From: Betaproteobacteria bacterium UBA2293
Lineage (GTDB): Bacteria > Pseudomonadota > Gammaproteobacteria > Burkholderiales > Rhodocyclaceae
DNA length: 64,000 nucleotides
Reading direction: 5' to 3'
NCBI GenBank assembly: GCA_002345845.1
Contig: DDWF01000252.1
Coordinates: 16,385-80,384, forward strand
Positions 33,984 through 42,585 of the stretch are shown here, one piece after another (the first letter of the stretch is position 1; every line of letters starts with the position of its first letter). A program made the position numbers and the translations under genes. The notes under the pieces are model-generated. The model saw nothing but the letters and a program-made list of their open reading frames with translations, ran no database searches and was not told where the DNA came from.

Positions 33984-35287
33984 TTGCTTTCCTTGGTGTC
34001 GTTCCAGGCGGTGACCACCCACACCGGGTTTTGCGCCGCCATGCGGTGCATGTCGAGAATGGGCTGGCTGCGGCTGGCTTGTAGCTGCACAACATCCCAG
34101 CCGGCGCTGATTTCCTGCAGCGTGGCTGTTGCCGTGGCCAGGTTTTCCAGCGTGACGAAATTCATCACCAGTCGGCCGCCGGGTTTCAGGCGAGCGAGGA
34201 TGAGTCGGATCAGTTCGGCCAACTCGCCGCCGGAACCGCCGATGAAAACGGCATCCGGGTCCGGCCAGGTGTCAAGCAAGGCTGGGGCTTTGCCGTCGCA
34301 CAGCGTGTAATTGCTGACGCGAAACTTCGCGGCATTGGCACGGGCGTTGGCGGCATCGCCTTCGTTCTTTTCGATGGCCCAGACATGGCCGTTGCCGGCA
34401 ATACGGGCGCATTCGAGGCCGACCGAACCGGAGCCGGCGCCGATGTCCCAGACCACGCTGTCCGGGGTCAGGCGCAGCTTGGCCAGCGACAGGGCGCGTG
34501 CTTCCTGCTTGGTGATCAGGCCTTTTTCCGGCGACCGCTGGATGTAGTCGAGATCGTCGAGTCCGAAGAACGGGCGCGAGGCATCCGGGGTGCGTTCAAC
34601 CAACACCACGTTGGGTTGCGGAAACTGCATGGTCGCCGCTTCATGCACGGAGAGGTCAGCGAAAACCGTTTCGTCGGGCAACAACAGGCGGCAGGCCACC
34701 GACAGCCGGACCTCGTCGCCCGAATTTTGCCCATAGCCAGCCGTGATCAGCGCCCGGGCCAGTCGGTCGGGCGTGTTTTCCGGGCCGGTGAACAAAGCGA
34801 CACGCGGGTGCCGGGCAATGCTGCGCATCAGTTTGTAAAGGCCGTGCTGTGGCGTGGCACCGACAAACCACTCGCCGGCATCGGCACTGTGGCAGGTGGC
34901 AATCGCCACATCCTGCCAGGCCGTCTTGAAGCGGGCGAAGGCCAGTTGCAGCGTGGAAACGGCGGGGATGATGGTGAAGCCGTCGGGCCCGAGTTTGCCG
35001 GTCAGCCAGCTGGCGATGCCGTGGCAGAGCGGGTCACCGGTGGCCAGGGCGACGGTGGATTTACCTTCGGTGCGGGCGGCGATGATCCAGGCGCTGACCT
35101 GGCCCAGCTTGCCGTCCATGTCCCGGCATTCGGCGCTGGGCGCGAGGTGTGGGCGGACCAGTTCCAGCGTGCGGCCGGCGCCGATGACGAGATCGGCCGT
35201 TGCCAGGCGCTGGCGCGCGCTGTCGGATAAGCCGCCCCAGCCATCATCGAGGATGCCGAGGAGGGTGCAGGGTTCAAGTGGTTTCAT
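33980..35287 (-). CDS. cbiET: Fused precorrin-6Y/7 methyltransferase-decarboxylase CbiET/CobL
   Basis: This protein has about 435 residues. The N-terminal CbiE methylase part has LLGILDDGWGGLS near residue 9 and a GDPLCHG segment. The C-terminal CbiT part carries the SAM motif VWDIGAGSGSVGLE near residue 290 and AVFIGGSGGEL near residue 355. It methylates C5 and C15 and decarboxylates the C12 acetate. ATG 35287 is used; ATG 35293 is an alternative. It overlaps CbiD upstream, as operon genes do. Confidence 0.9.
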   Translation of the reverse strand: MKPLEPCTLLGILDDGWGGLSDSARQRLATADLVIGAGRTLELVRPHLAPSAECRDMDGKLGQVSAWIIAARTEGKSTVALATGDPLCHGIASWLTGKLGPDGFTIIPAVSTLQLAFARFKTAWQDVAIATCHSADAGEWFVGATPQHGLYKLMRSIARHPRVALFTGPENTPDRLARALITAGYGQNSGDEVRLSVACRLLLPDETVFADLSVHEAATMQFPQPNVVLVERTPDASRPFFGLDDLDYIQRSPEKGLITKQEARALSLAKLRLTPDSVVWDIGAGSGSVGLECARIAGNGHVWAIEKNEGDAANARANAAKFRVSNYTLCDGKAPALLDTWPDPDAVFIGGSGGELAELIRLILARLKPGGRLVMNFVTLENLATATATLQEISAGWDVVQLQASRSQPILDMHRMAAQNPVWVVTAWNDTKESK

Positions 35288-36422
35288 CTTCATTGACTCG
35301 GCAAATAAACTGTCCTTCAAAATCGCAAACCAGCACCACCAGACGGTAGTCGCCGGGGTAGTGCGCTTTCAGGCTGCGAATGGCTTTCTTGGCCAGTTGG
35401 CGATGGAATGCCTCGGCCAGTCCCAGCGCGGCCAGCCGTTCGGCGGCAAAGCGGGCGGTTTCGGCGGCGCGGATTTCTTCGATCAGATCGTCCGGGGCGC
35501 CAACTTCGCGGGCCGAATCGGCCAGGATGTCGCGGTCGACCTCGGCCTTCCAGGCATGGGTGACGGCTAAGCCTTGGCACATCTTGGTCAGCTTGCCGAC
35601 CATTGCGCCGACATAAACGTGCGGCATCTGGCGCTTGATGGCGCTGGTGAAGGCGGCTTTGACGAAGTCGCCCATCTGCACGAAGCAGGACTCGTCGAGT
35701 TCCGGCAACTGACGCATGGCGAATTTTTCGGTGCGGCCGCCGGTGGTGAAGACCACGCTGGTCTGGCCTTGGCGGGCGGCCACATCCACGGCCTGCACGA
35801 CGCTGGCGCGAAAGGCGGCGGTCGAATAGGGGCGAACGATGCCGGTGGTGCCCAGAATGGAAATGCCGCCGAGTATGCCAAGCCGGGCATTGAGCGTCTT
35901 CTTGGCCATTTCATCGCCACCGGGGACGGAAATGGTGACTTCCAGCCCGTCATCTTCAAGGAGTTCGCCGCCGACGGCGCGGACGTTGTCGATGATGTTG
36001 CGGCGCGGCACCGGATTGATGGCCGGCCCGCCGACTTCCAGACCCAGACCGTCCTTGGTCACGACGCCAACGCCAAAACCACCCTTGAGGACGACCTCAC
36101 CGGCCCGATGCTTGAGGATGCGCACATCGGCCGTCATGTGCGCGCCGTGGGTGGCATCCGGGTCGTCACCAGCATCCTTGATGATGACGGCGTGGGCATG
36201 CCCGGCGCTTTCCTCGACGCTGCCATCGGTCACGGCAAAGGCGTGTTCCTGGCCGTTGGGCAATCGGCTGACGACGGTTTCGGGCACTTCGCTGAGCAGC
36301 AGGCCGAGCGTGGCCGCCCGCGCTGCCGCGGCCGAGCAGGCGCCGGTGGTAAAGCCGGTGCGATTGCCCCGCTCGCGTCGGGCGTCGCCTTTGCGAACCT
36401 TGGCCGGTTTTTCTTCGCTCAT
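35274..36422 (-). CDS. cbiD: Cobalt-precorrin-5B C1-methyltransferase CbiD
   Basis: This 382-residue protein has the diagnostic RTGFTTGACSAAAARAA near residue 21 and later ILGTTGIVRPYST. CbiD methylates C1 after CbiG action. Its presence identifies the anaerobic (early cobalt insertion) branch rather than the aerobic CobF route. It overlaps cbiC by 4 bp and cbiET by 14 bp. A Lys/Arg-rich N-terminus precedes the motif. Confidence 0.93.
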   Translation of the reverse strand: MSEEKPAKVRKGDARRERGNRTGFTTGACSAAAARAATLGLLLSEVPETVVSRLPNGQEHAFAVTDGSVEESAGHAHAVIIKDAGDDPDATHGAHMTADVRILKHRAGEVVLKGGFGVGVVTKDGLGLEVGGPAINPVPRRNIIDNVRAVGGELLEDDGLEVTISVPGGDEMAKKTLNARLGILGGISILGTTGIVRPYSTAAFRASVVQAVDVAARQGQTSVVFTTGGRTEKFAMRQLPELDESCFVQMGDFVKAAFTSAIKRQMPHVYVGAMVGKLTKMCQGLAVTHAWKAEVDRDILADSAREVGAPDDLIEEIRAAETARFAAERLAALGLAEAFHRQLAKKAIRSLKAHYPGDYRLVVLVCDFEGQFICRVNEDETT

Positions 36423-37105
36423 GCGCGCTTTTTCTGTTCTGCCTCAGCCAGCGACAGCATGGCGTGGATGGCGGCGACGACCAGCGTTGAGCCGCCTTTG
36501 CGGCCCGTGATCGCAACCCACGGCACCTCATTGACGGTCATCATCAGGTCCTTGGATTCGGCCGCCGAGACAAAACCGACTGGCATGGCGACGACCAGCG
36601 CCGGGCGGGCGCCTTCTTCGCGGATCAGGCGAACCAGTTCGATCAGTGCCGTCGGCGCGTTGCCAATGCCGACAATGGCGCCATCAAGCTTGCCCAGACG
36701 GTGCGCCTTGCGCATGGCCTGCACGGCGCGGGTGCTGTTCTCGGCCTTGGCGGCATCGATCACATCGGCGTCGGAGATGTAGTGGTGGGTCGTCAGGCCG
36801 AAATGCTGCAGGCGTGGCTTGGAGAGGCCGACGCAGATCATTTCGACATCGGCGACGATGGGTGTGCCGCCTTTGAGCACCGCTTTCATGCCGGCCTGCA
36901 TGGCGTCCGGGTGAAAGGCGGTCAGGCCGTTGAACTCGAAGTCGGCGTTGGCGTGGATCATGCGGCGGACGAGCGGCCATTGCTCGTCGGTGTAGCTGTG
37001 CGGGCCGGCTTCGGCATCGATGACGGCAAAGGAATCGTGCTCGATGGCACGGCCGGCTTCGGTCAGCTGTTCGGTGACGGTATTGGCGGTGGTGCTGATG
37101 GTCAT
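36419..37105 (-). CDS. cbiC: Precorrin-8X methylmutase CbiC/CobH
   Basis: The protein has 228 residues. The CbiC/CobH signature appears as IHANADFEFNGLTAFHPDAM broken across residues 48-68, and VGIGNAPTALIELVRLI near residue 140. The enzyme moves the C11 methyl to C12, giving (cobyrinate/hydrogenobyrinate) product. The conserved His used in the rearrangement lies in the IHANADF segment. It sits 15 bp after the CbiX stop and overlaps CbiD by 4 bp. Confidence 0.93.
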   Translation of the reverse strand: MTISTTANTVTEQLTEAGRAIEHDSFAVIDAEAGPHSYTDEQWPLVRRMIHANADFEFNGLTAFHPDAMQAGMKAVLKGGTPIVADVEMICVGLSKPRLQHFGLTTHHYISDADVIDAAKAENSTRAVQAMRKAHRLGKLDGAIVGIGNAPTALIELVRLIREEGARPALVVAMPVGFVSAAESKDLMMTVNEVPWVAITGRKGGSTLVVAAIHAMLSLAEAEQKKRA

Positions 37106-37120
37106 GGGTATCCTCGCGAA

Positions 37121-38065
37121 TCAGTCGTGTTGGTGGGCGCAGCCGTGGGGGTGCTGATGCCCATGGCCGTGGTGGTTGTGAGCGTGGTGCTCGTGGCCAT
37201 GCGCGCAGCCAGCACTCGGGCCGGCGATGGCGGTATGGCTGTGATCGTGCAGGTGCTCGGCCTCGGCCAGCTCGCGGTATTTGCAGCCATCGCATTCGAG
37301 CATCGCGCCTTCGTTTTGCTCGCCGCCGGCCCGGCTGTCGAGCAGGGCAAAAACGCCGGGATCGAAGCCGAAGTGGGTGCCGAGCGCGAAGGCAATCTGC
37401 GGATATTGTTGCTTCAGGCGCGCGACCTGCGCCTGGATGCGTTCGATCAGCACGCCGGTGAACAGATACACCGGGACGATGGCGATCTGCATCATGCCCA
37501 GCCGAATCTGGCGCTGGACGGCGGCTTCCAGGCGCGGCCAGGTGACGCCGGTAAAGGCGAGGTCGACCAGTTCGTGTTCGTTGTCCTCGAAAATCCAGCG
37601 TGCCATCTTGGCCAGTTCGCCGTTGGCGCCGGCATCGGAGGAGCCGCGACCGAGCAGGATGACGCCGGTGGTCATCGGGTCGGGCATGGCCAGTTGTTTC
37701 ATCAGGCGGTCAAGCTGGCCTTGCAGCACGGCAAAAATCTCGCGTCCCATGCCGAGATGCCGGGTGACGATGAATTGGACGCCGGGGTGACGCTCACGCG
37801 CTTCTTCCAGCGCATGCGGCAACTCCATCTTGACGTGGCCGGCGGCATTGAGGATGAAGGGGATGGCGATGACCTTGCTGGCGCCCTTGGCAGCGCGGTC
37901 CAGCCCTTCGTCGAGCAGCACCTCGGCATGCTCGATGAAGCACACTTCGATGCGCCAGTCCGGGTGCCGCTCACGCCACTGGGCGGCAAAGTTAATGGTT
38001 TCGGTGTTGCCTTCGCGGCCGCGGGAACCGTGGCCGACCAGCAGGATGGTGGTGTCATTGATCAT
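37121..38065 (-). CDS. cbiX: Sirohydrochlorin cobaltochelatase CbiX with His-rich tail
   Basis: The protein has 314 residues. The N-terminal chelatase repeat begins ILLVGHGSRGREGNTE; a second half contains VILLGRGSSDAGANGEL, so this is the two-domain form. The C-terminal 45 residues are extremely rich in His (HGHEHHAHNHHGHGHQH), a probable cobalt-binding store. CbiX inserts Co2+ into sirohydrochlorin, the first step of the anaerobic route. It overlaps cbiF by 11 bp. Confidence 0.92.
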   Translation of the reverse strand: MINDTTILLVGHGSRGREGNTETINFAAQWRERHPDWRIEVCFIEHAEVLLDEGLDRAAKGASKVIAIPFILNAAGHVKMELPHALEEARERHPGVQFIVTRHLGMGREIFAVLQGQLDRLMKQLAMPDPMTTGVILLGRGSSDAGANGELAKMARWIFEDNEHELVDLAFTGVTWPRLEAAVQRQIRLGMMQIAIVPVYLFTGVLIERIQAQVARLKQQYPQIAFALGTHFGFDPGVFALLDSRAGGEQNEGAMLECDGCKYRELAEAEHLHDHSHTAIAGPSAGCAHGHEHHAHNHHGHGHQHPHGCAHQHD

Positions 38066-38861
38066 GGGCGAGTTTTTCCTGGGCTTCCGAAGCCTTGCGG
38101 AAGCGGTGCGTGAACGTGGGGTCGTAGAGCTTGGAGCGGATCAGGTCTGGCCAGTCGGCAGCGCCCAGCGTCGGGCTGGCGACGATCATGGCCTGGCTGG
38201 CGATCTTTTCGTCTTGGCACTTGCGTTTGATGTCCTTGATCGTGCCGCGCACGATTTTTTCTTCGTTCGGCCAGCTCGCTTTCTGCACGACGAGAATCGG
38301 TGCATCCTCACTCCAGCCAGCGGCCAGCAGCGCTTCTTGCACCTTGTGCAGCAGCGTGATCGAGAGGTAGATGCACAACGTGGTCTTGTGCGCGGCCAGA
38401 GCTTCAAGCTCCTCGCCTGGCGGCATCGGCGTGCGCCCGGCAACACGGGTGAGGATCACCGTTTGCGTGACTTCCGGCAGGGTCAGCGTTTCGCCGGCTG
38501 CGGCCATCGAGGCCATGGCCGACGATACGCCCGGCACCACGGCCCACTCGATAGCGGCGGCAGTGAGCGGGCGGGTCATCTCGATCAGCGCGCCATACAG
38601 GCCGGGGTCGCCGGTTTGCAGGCGGATGACCGTTTCGTGCTTTTGAGCAGCGCTGATCAGCCAGTCGGTCATCTCCTCCAGCGTCATGTCCTTGGAGTCG
38701 CGGATGTCGCAGCCATCCGGCGTAAACAGCGTTGCCGCCTGATCGACCAGCGAGCCGGCAAAAAGCACGGCGCCGGCTTGCTCGAGCAGCTTGCGGCCCT
38801 TGACGGTGATCAGGTCGGGGTCACCGGGCCCGGCGCCGACAAACCAGATCTTTCCGCTCAT
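38055..38861 (-). CDS. cbiF: Precorrin-4 C11-methyltransferase CbiF/CobM
   Basis: The protein has 268 residues. It begins MSGKIWFVGAGPGDPDLIT, with the methylase loop QTGDPGLYGAL near residue 87 and VVPGVSSAMASMAAAG near residue 109. CbiF methylates C11 of (cobalt-)precorrin-4. ATG 38861 is chosen over longer frames because it aligns with the family N-terminus. It follows the cobalt transporter genes, showing that uptake and synthesis share one operon. Confidence 0.92.
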   Translation of the reverse strand: MSGKIWFVGAGPGDPDLITVKGRKLLEQAGAVLFAGSLVDQAATLFTPDGCDIRDSKDMTLEEMTDWLISAAQKHETVIRLQTGDPGLYGALIEMTRPLTAAAIEWAVVPGVSSAMASMAAAGETLTLPEVTQTVILTRVAGRTPMPPGEELEALAAHKTTLCIYLSITLLHKVQEALLAAGWSEDAPILVVQKASWPNEEKIVRGTIKDIKRKCQDEKIASQAMIVASPTLGAADWPDLIRSKLYDPTFTHRFRKASEAQEKLAHDQ

Positions 38862-38904
38862 GAGCGGGCACCTGCTGTGGTCAACCAGAAAAAACGGGCA
38901 AATT

Positions 38905-39735
38905 TCATAAAGTCTCCTGAGTGGATAGCGTGGCCAGCAGGGCGTCGAGGCTGCGTGGCACGTTGCCGCTGACCACTCCACGAGCCGCCAGCGCCCGGTG
39001 CAGGGCAACAACGCTGGGCATGGCTTGTTCGGCCTGATGCATGGCGGCGGCTTGCGCCGGTAGTTCGCTGGCCGGGAATGAAGCGATACATCGGCCCTTG
39101 GTCAGCAGGTGAATATCGTCGGCCCAGTGGTAGGCAAAATCGGCATCGTGCGTCGACAAAACGATGGTGATGCCTTGTCCGGCCAGGCGGCCGAGCACGG
39201 TTAACAGCTCGGCTTGCATGGTCGTATCGAGTCCGGCCATCGGCTCGTCGAGCAGCAGTACATCCGGGTGCATGGCCAGCACACCGGCGATGCACACACG
39301 TTTCTTTTGACCAAAGCTCAAATGGTGCACAGGCCGGTCGGCGTAGTCGGTCATGCCCACCGCAGCGAGAGCTTCGGCGACCCGGTGGCGCACCGTTGCA
39401 TCGTCCAGGCCGAGATTGAGCGGGCCGAAGGAAACGTCCTCGACCACGCTGGCCGAGAAAAGCTGGCGGTCCGGGTTCTGAAAAACCAGTCCGACCCTCC
39501 GCCGCAAGGCGGTGAGTCCTGCCCGGCTGGTATCCAGCGGAGCACCGGCAAAGCGCAGGCTGCCGCCATGCGGCCGCAGCAGGCCATTGAAGTGCTGCAG
39601 CAGCGTTGTCTTGCCCGAGCCATTAGCGCCCAGCAAGGCATTGCGACTGCCTTGGCGGATGGCTAGCGAGCAGTCGTCCAGGCTCCGGCTGCCTTCCGCA
39701 TAGTAATGACTGAGCGACAGGGCTTCGAGCAGCAT
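38905..39735 (-). CDS. cbiO: Cobalt ECF/ABC transporter ATPase CbiO
   Basis: The protein has 276 residues. ATPase motifs are in order: Walker A LGANGSGKTT near residue 36, the Q-loop VFQNPDRQLFSASV, signature LSFGQKKRVCIAG, and Walker B VLLLDEPMAGLD followed by a switch His (LSTHD). CbiO energises the CbiMNQO cobalt transporter. It begins one base from the CbiQ stop, so expression is coupled. Confidence 0.93.
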   Translation of the reverse strand: MLLEALSLSHYYAEGSRSLDDCSLAIRQGSRNALLGANGSGKTTLLQHFNGLLRPHGGSLRFAGAPLDTSRAGLTALRRRVGLVFQNPDRQLFSASVVEDVSFGPLNLGLDDATVRHRVAEALAAVGMTDYADRPVHHLSFGQKKRVCIAGVLAMHPDVLLLDEPMAGLDTTMQAELLTVLGRLAGQGITIVLSTHDADFAYHWADDIHLLTKGRCIASFPASELPAQAAAMHQAEQAMPSVVALHRALAARGVVSGNVPRSLDALLATLSTQETL

Positions 39736-40466
39736 CAAACCGACCACCTCGCCAGCACGATCAGGATGGCGCCAGCCGCTGCAGCCAGCGCCGTTTCGCG
39801 GCCGGCATGGGTGAAAGTCGGTGTCAGAAAACGCAAGCTGCCATCCCCGTTGCGCGCCTGCGCCGCCTGATGCAGGGCATGCGCCCGCTGCCAGACCTGA
39901 ATGGCCAGATTGGCCGTGATCTGGCCCAGGGAGCGCAGACTTTGCCTTGTCGTGGCATAGCCGAGACGGGCCTGCTGGGCAGTTCGTGTGTCGTTCAAGG
40001 CTTGCGTCAGCACGAAGAGCATGCGGTAGCACAGCACCATCAGGTCTAGGATGACCTCGGGGCAGCGCAGGCGGCGAAGCAGGGCAATCAGGTCGGAAAG
40101 CGGCGTGGTCAGCACCAGCCCCAGCAAGGCGGCTAGCGCTGCCAGTGAGCGGCCGGCCAGTGCGGCAACCCGGGGCTGGGCCTCCGGCGCCCAGCGCCAG
40201 ATCAAATCGGCGTCGACCGCGATCAGCAAGCTCAGGCAGGACAGCGCCAAAAAGCCGGTGGCTGGCGCTGCAACCCGGATAAATAGCCGGCCCGACACCC
40301 CGGCGCCGAAGCAGGTAATCAGGGCCGAAAGCACGGCTACCTGCAAGGCAGCGCTCGGCGTGACGGCCGCAAAGGCCGCGATCAGTCCGGCCAGAGCAAA
40401 GCAGGCCTTGGCTTCAGGGCTTACCTGGCGCCAGCGGTTGCTATAGGCCGCTTGCTCAATCAGCAT
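39735..40466 (-). CDS. cbiQ: Cobalt transporter transmembrane subunit CbiQ
   Basis: This 243-residue integral membrane protein has four to six hydrophobic segments and the coupling-helix signature ARNGDGSLRF near residue 212. CbiQ is the T component that links CbiM to the ATPase CbiO. ATG 40466 gives the family N-terminus ([17 protein letters not shown]). It overlaps cbiN upstream by 11 bp and cbiO downstream by 1 bp. Confidence 0.9.
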   Translation of the reverse strand: MLIEQAAYSNRWRQVSPEAKACFALAGLIAAFAAVTPSAALQVAVLSALITCFGAGVSGRLFIRVAAPATGFLALSCLSLLIAVDADLIWRWAPEAQPRVAALAGRSLAALAALLGLVLTTPLSDLIALLRRLRCPEVILDLMVLCYRMLFVLTQALNDTRTAQQARLGYATTRQSLRSLGQITANLAIQVWQRAHALHQAAQARNGDGSLRFLTPTFTHAGRETALAAAAGAILIVLARWSV

Positions 40467-40806
40467 GGGGGTCTTTGTTCCGGCTTTCGCGGCGCAACTT
40501 GTCCCGGGTGACTGCGCTGCCCAGCCAGTAGCCGATGACGCCGGCACCGATGGCCGCCTGCAGGGCGAACAGCAGCGAGGCAATTTCGCTGCTGGCCGGT
40601 TCCATCAAGGGGGCAAACCAGGGTTTGTAGTCGGGTGCGACGTCGCCAATCGCCTTTTGCGCCTTGTCGTCAGATCCCCGGAAAATTTCGGCTGGCTGGC
40701 CGTCAGGTGCGTTGCTTGTGCCGATGCCGAGACGGGGTACCAGCCACAACGGCAGCACGGTTAACAGCACAACGGCAGCTAGAATCCACCAGTTCTGCTT
40801 TTTCAT
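40456..40806 (-). CDS. cbiN: Cobalt transporter small subunit CbiN
   Basis: This 116-residue protein has two membrane segments ([18 protein letters not shown] and [20 protein letters not shown]) flanking a periplasmic loop with [20 protein letters not shown], the CbiN signature. CbiN is needed for cobalt uptake by CbiMQO. A Lys/Arg/Asp-rich cytoplasmic tail follows the second helix. It overlaps cbiM by 4 bp. Confidence 0.9.
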   Translation of the reverse strand: MKKQNWWILAAVVLLTVLPLWLVPRLGIGTSNAPDGQPAEIFRGSDDKAQKAIGDVAPDYKPWFAPLMEPASSEIASLLFALQAAIGAGVIGYWLGSAVTRDKLRRESRNKDPHAD

Positions 40807-41480
40807 ACGCGGGCCTCACGTCGGGCAAAGATCGGCAAGCCTTTCAATTCCTTGGCATTGAAGCGCGCCAGGGTATTGACCACCAAGACGGTCAGCAGCC
40901 CTTCGCTGATCGCCAGCGGAATCTGGGTGATGGCAAAAATGCCGCCAAACTTGGCCAGCGAGGCGACAAAGCCGCCGGCACGATCAGGAAAGGCCCAGGC
41001 CAGCTGAATCGAGGTAGTCAGATAGGTCGCCAGGTCGCCCAGGCAGGCCGCCGTGAAGACGCATCCCGCCAACGGCAGGCCGCAGCGGCGGCCCAGGCGA
41101 AAAAGCGCGGCCGCCACGAAAGGGCCGACGATTGCCATCGAAAAAAGATTGGCACCGAGCGTGGTCAGCCCGCCGTGAGCCAGCAGCAGGGCCTGAAATA
41201 ACAGGACAACCAGGCCAACCGGAACCATCGCCACCGGCCCGAAGAGCAGGGCGCCGAGCCCGACGCCGGTCGGATGCGAACAACTGCCGGTGACCGATGG
41301 TAGTTTCAGGGCGGAGAGGACGAAAGCGAAAGCAGCGGCCACGCCGAGCAACATGCGTTGTTCCGGCTGCGCTTGCAGGCGACGACGTACCGAAGAAACA
41401 CCCCAGGCGACAAACGGCGCCGAGGCCAGCGTCCAGCCGAGCGCGTGCTCAACTGGAAGAAAACCTTCCATGATATGCAT
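40803..41480 (-). CDS. cbiM: Cobalt transporter substrate-specific subunit CbiM
   Basis: This 225-residue protein starts [16 protein letters not shown], with the N-terminal Met-His pair that binds the metal, and later [19 protein letters not shown], a family hallmark. CbiM is the S component that captures Co2+. ATG 41480 is chosen because the metal-binding N-terminus must be exposed at residue 1-2. It is the first gene of the cobalamin operon, about 120 bp after the riboswitch. Confidence 0.93.
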   Translation of the reverse strand: MHIMEGFLPVEHALGWTLASAPFVAWGVSSVRRRLQAQPEQRMLLGVAAAFAFVLSALKLPSVTGSCSHPTGVGLGALLFGPVAMVPVGLVVLLFQALLLAHGGLTTLGANLFSMAIVGPFVAAALFRLGRRCGLPLAGCVFTAACLGDLATYLTTSIQLAWAFPDRAGGFVASLAKFGGIFAITQIPLAISEGLLTVLVVNTLARFNAKELKGLPIFARREARV

Positions 41481-41599
41481 GACTTCATCCCCGAAGCATT
41501 TAAAAACACCGGGGAAACCAGTCACGGATCAATGAAAGCGCCCCATGGTGAATCCATGGGTCGTGTCAATAACCGCTCCCGTCACCCCGGAGAATGGCA

Positions 41600-41760
41600 T
41601 TACGTGCTTTCAGGTCGGTCTTCTGGCTTACCTTCATCCTTCTCTGCGCCTTCCCGTGCGAACACAGTGGCAAATGCAGAGTCGTCAGGCCTACAGCAGC
41701 GGGGGCTGCGCCGGAATTACTACTTTCGTAGTGCACCGGCTTCCCGTTTAAATCCGCCAA
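41600..41760 (-). promoter_or_regulatory. Cobalamin riboswitch upstream of cbiM
   Basis: Minus-strand core elements are present in order: AACGGGAAGCCGGTGC, a variant GGCGCAGCCCCCGCTGCTG, the B12 box GCCACTG (41665-41671), GGGAAGGCGC, and GTAAGCCAGAAGACCGACCTG split by one base. It lies upstream of the whole cbi operon and should repress it when cobalamin is plentiful. Confidence 0.93.
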
Positions 41761-42156
41761 TAAATATTTTAGTGGCGGATACCCAATAGCAATGTTGATT
41801 CTAGCATCGAATCGCGCCGAATATTTTGATATTACTTCCTGGTATTAGCAATACGGGAGAGGACTTTGGGGGTTACATCTTGGCGGTTCGTTTGATCTAG
41901 CGACTTTGGAAGCGTGGGGCAGTTCAGATTACGGATCACCACATTTCTCTTGTCCGATCTGCAAAACCCATTTTATTGCTTTTGACGGGTGAATCGACCC
42001 GGATTTCGTAGCCACTGTGGAGTCTGTTTGGCGTCCAAAACCAGCCGCTCAGTATGTAGGAGCTGAAAGGCAGCAATGGCCGAGTTGCTGGCGTTGGCTT
42101 CCCGACAGGTTTCAGTGAGGCAAACGGTCGCGCAAATGGCTCCTCTGCTAAATAGA
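41761..42156. other. Right junction between cobalamin cluster and ICE genes
   Basis: About 400 bp contain no supported gene. It should hold the promoter of the riboswitch-controlled cbi operon, near AT-rich sequence at 41760-41850. No transposase, tRNA or obvious repeat is visible. Confidence 0.4.
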
Positions 42157-42447
42157 CTACCGTCCGCAGCTATCTATCACCCGTTCCCGCAATTCCTTCC
42201 CGGCCTTGAAGGCGGGAACCCATTTTGCCGGTACCGCTACAGGTTCACCTGTTTTTGGATTACGTGCCTGGCGGGGCGTGCGGTGGTTCAGGTAGAAAAC
42301 GCCGAACCCGCGAATCTCAACCCGGTCACCGTGAACCAGCGCCGCGTGGATGGCCCCAAGAATCTCTGTCACCGCCATTTCAGCATCCTTCTGCACCAGT
42401 TGTGGAAAGCGTTCGGCGAGTTGGGCGATGAGTTCGGAGCGGGTCAT
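42157..42447 (-). CDS. IHF/HU-family DNA-bending protein (IhfB-like)
   Basis: The protein has 96 residues. It begins [20 protein letters not shown] and has the DNA-arm motif [20 protein letters not shown], with [10 protein letters not shown] before it. It is most like the beta subunit of integration host factor. Host IHF is normally encoded elsewhere, so this is probably an element-borne paralogue that bends DNA for recombination, transfer or gene control. Its position divergent from the recombination trio fits that. No strong ribosome-binding site is seen. Confidence 0.85.
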   Translation of the reverse strand: MTRSELIAQLAERFPQLVQKDAEMAVTEILGAIHAALVHGDRVEIRGFGVFYLNHRTPRQARNPKTGEPVAVPAKWVPAFKAGKELRERVIDSCGR

Positions 42448-42585
42448 GGCGATATTTTAAGACTGAGATGACCGTCGGCCAAGAGGATGCTTTTGCCGGG
42501 AGTGTTTCCGTTGGGGTTGAAACGAAGGGAAGTCGCGAGAGCATGAATTGTCGAAATATCCCGACTTTCATGGAGGAGCGCCGTC

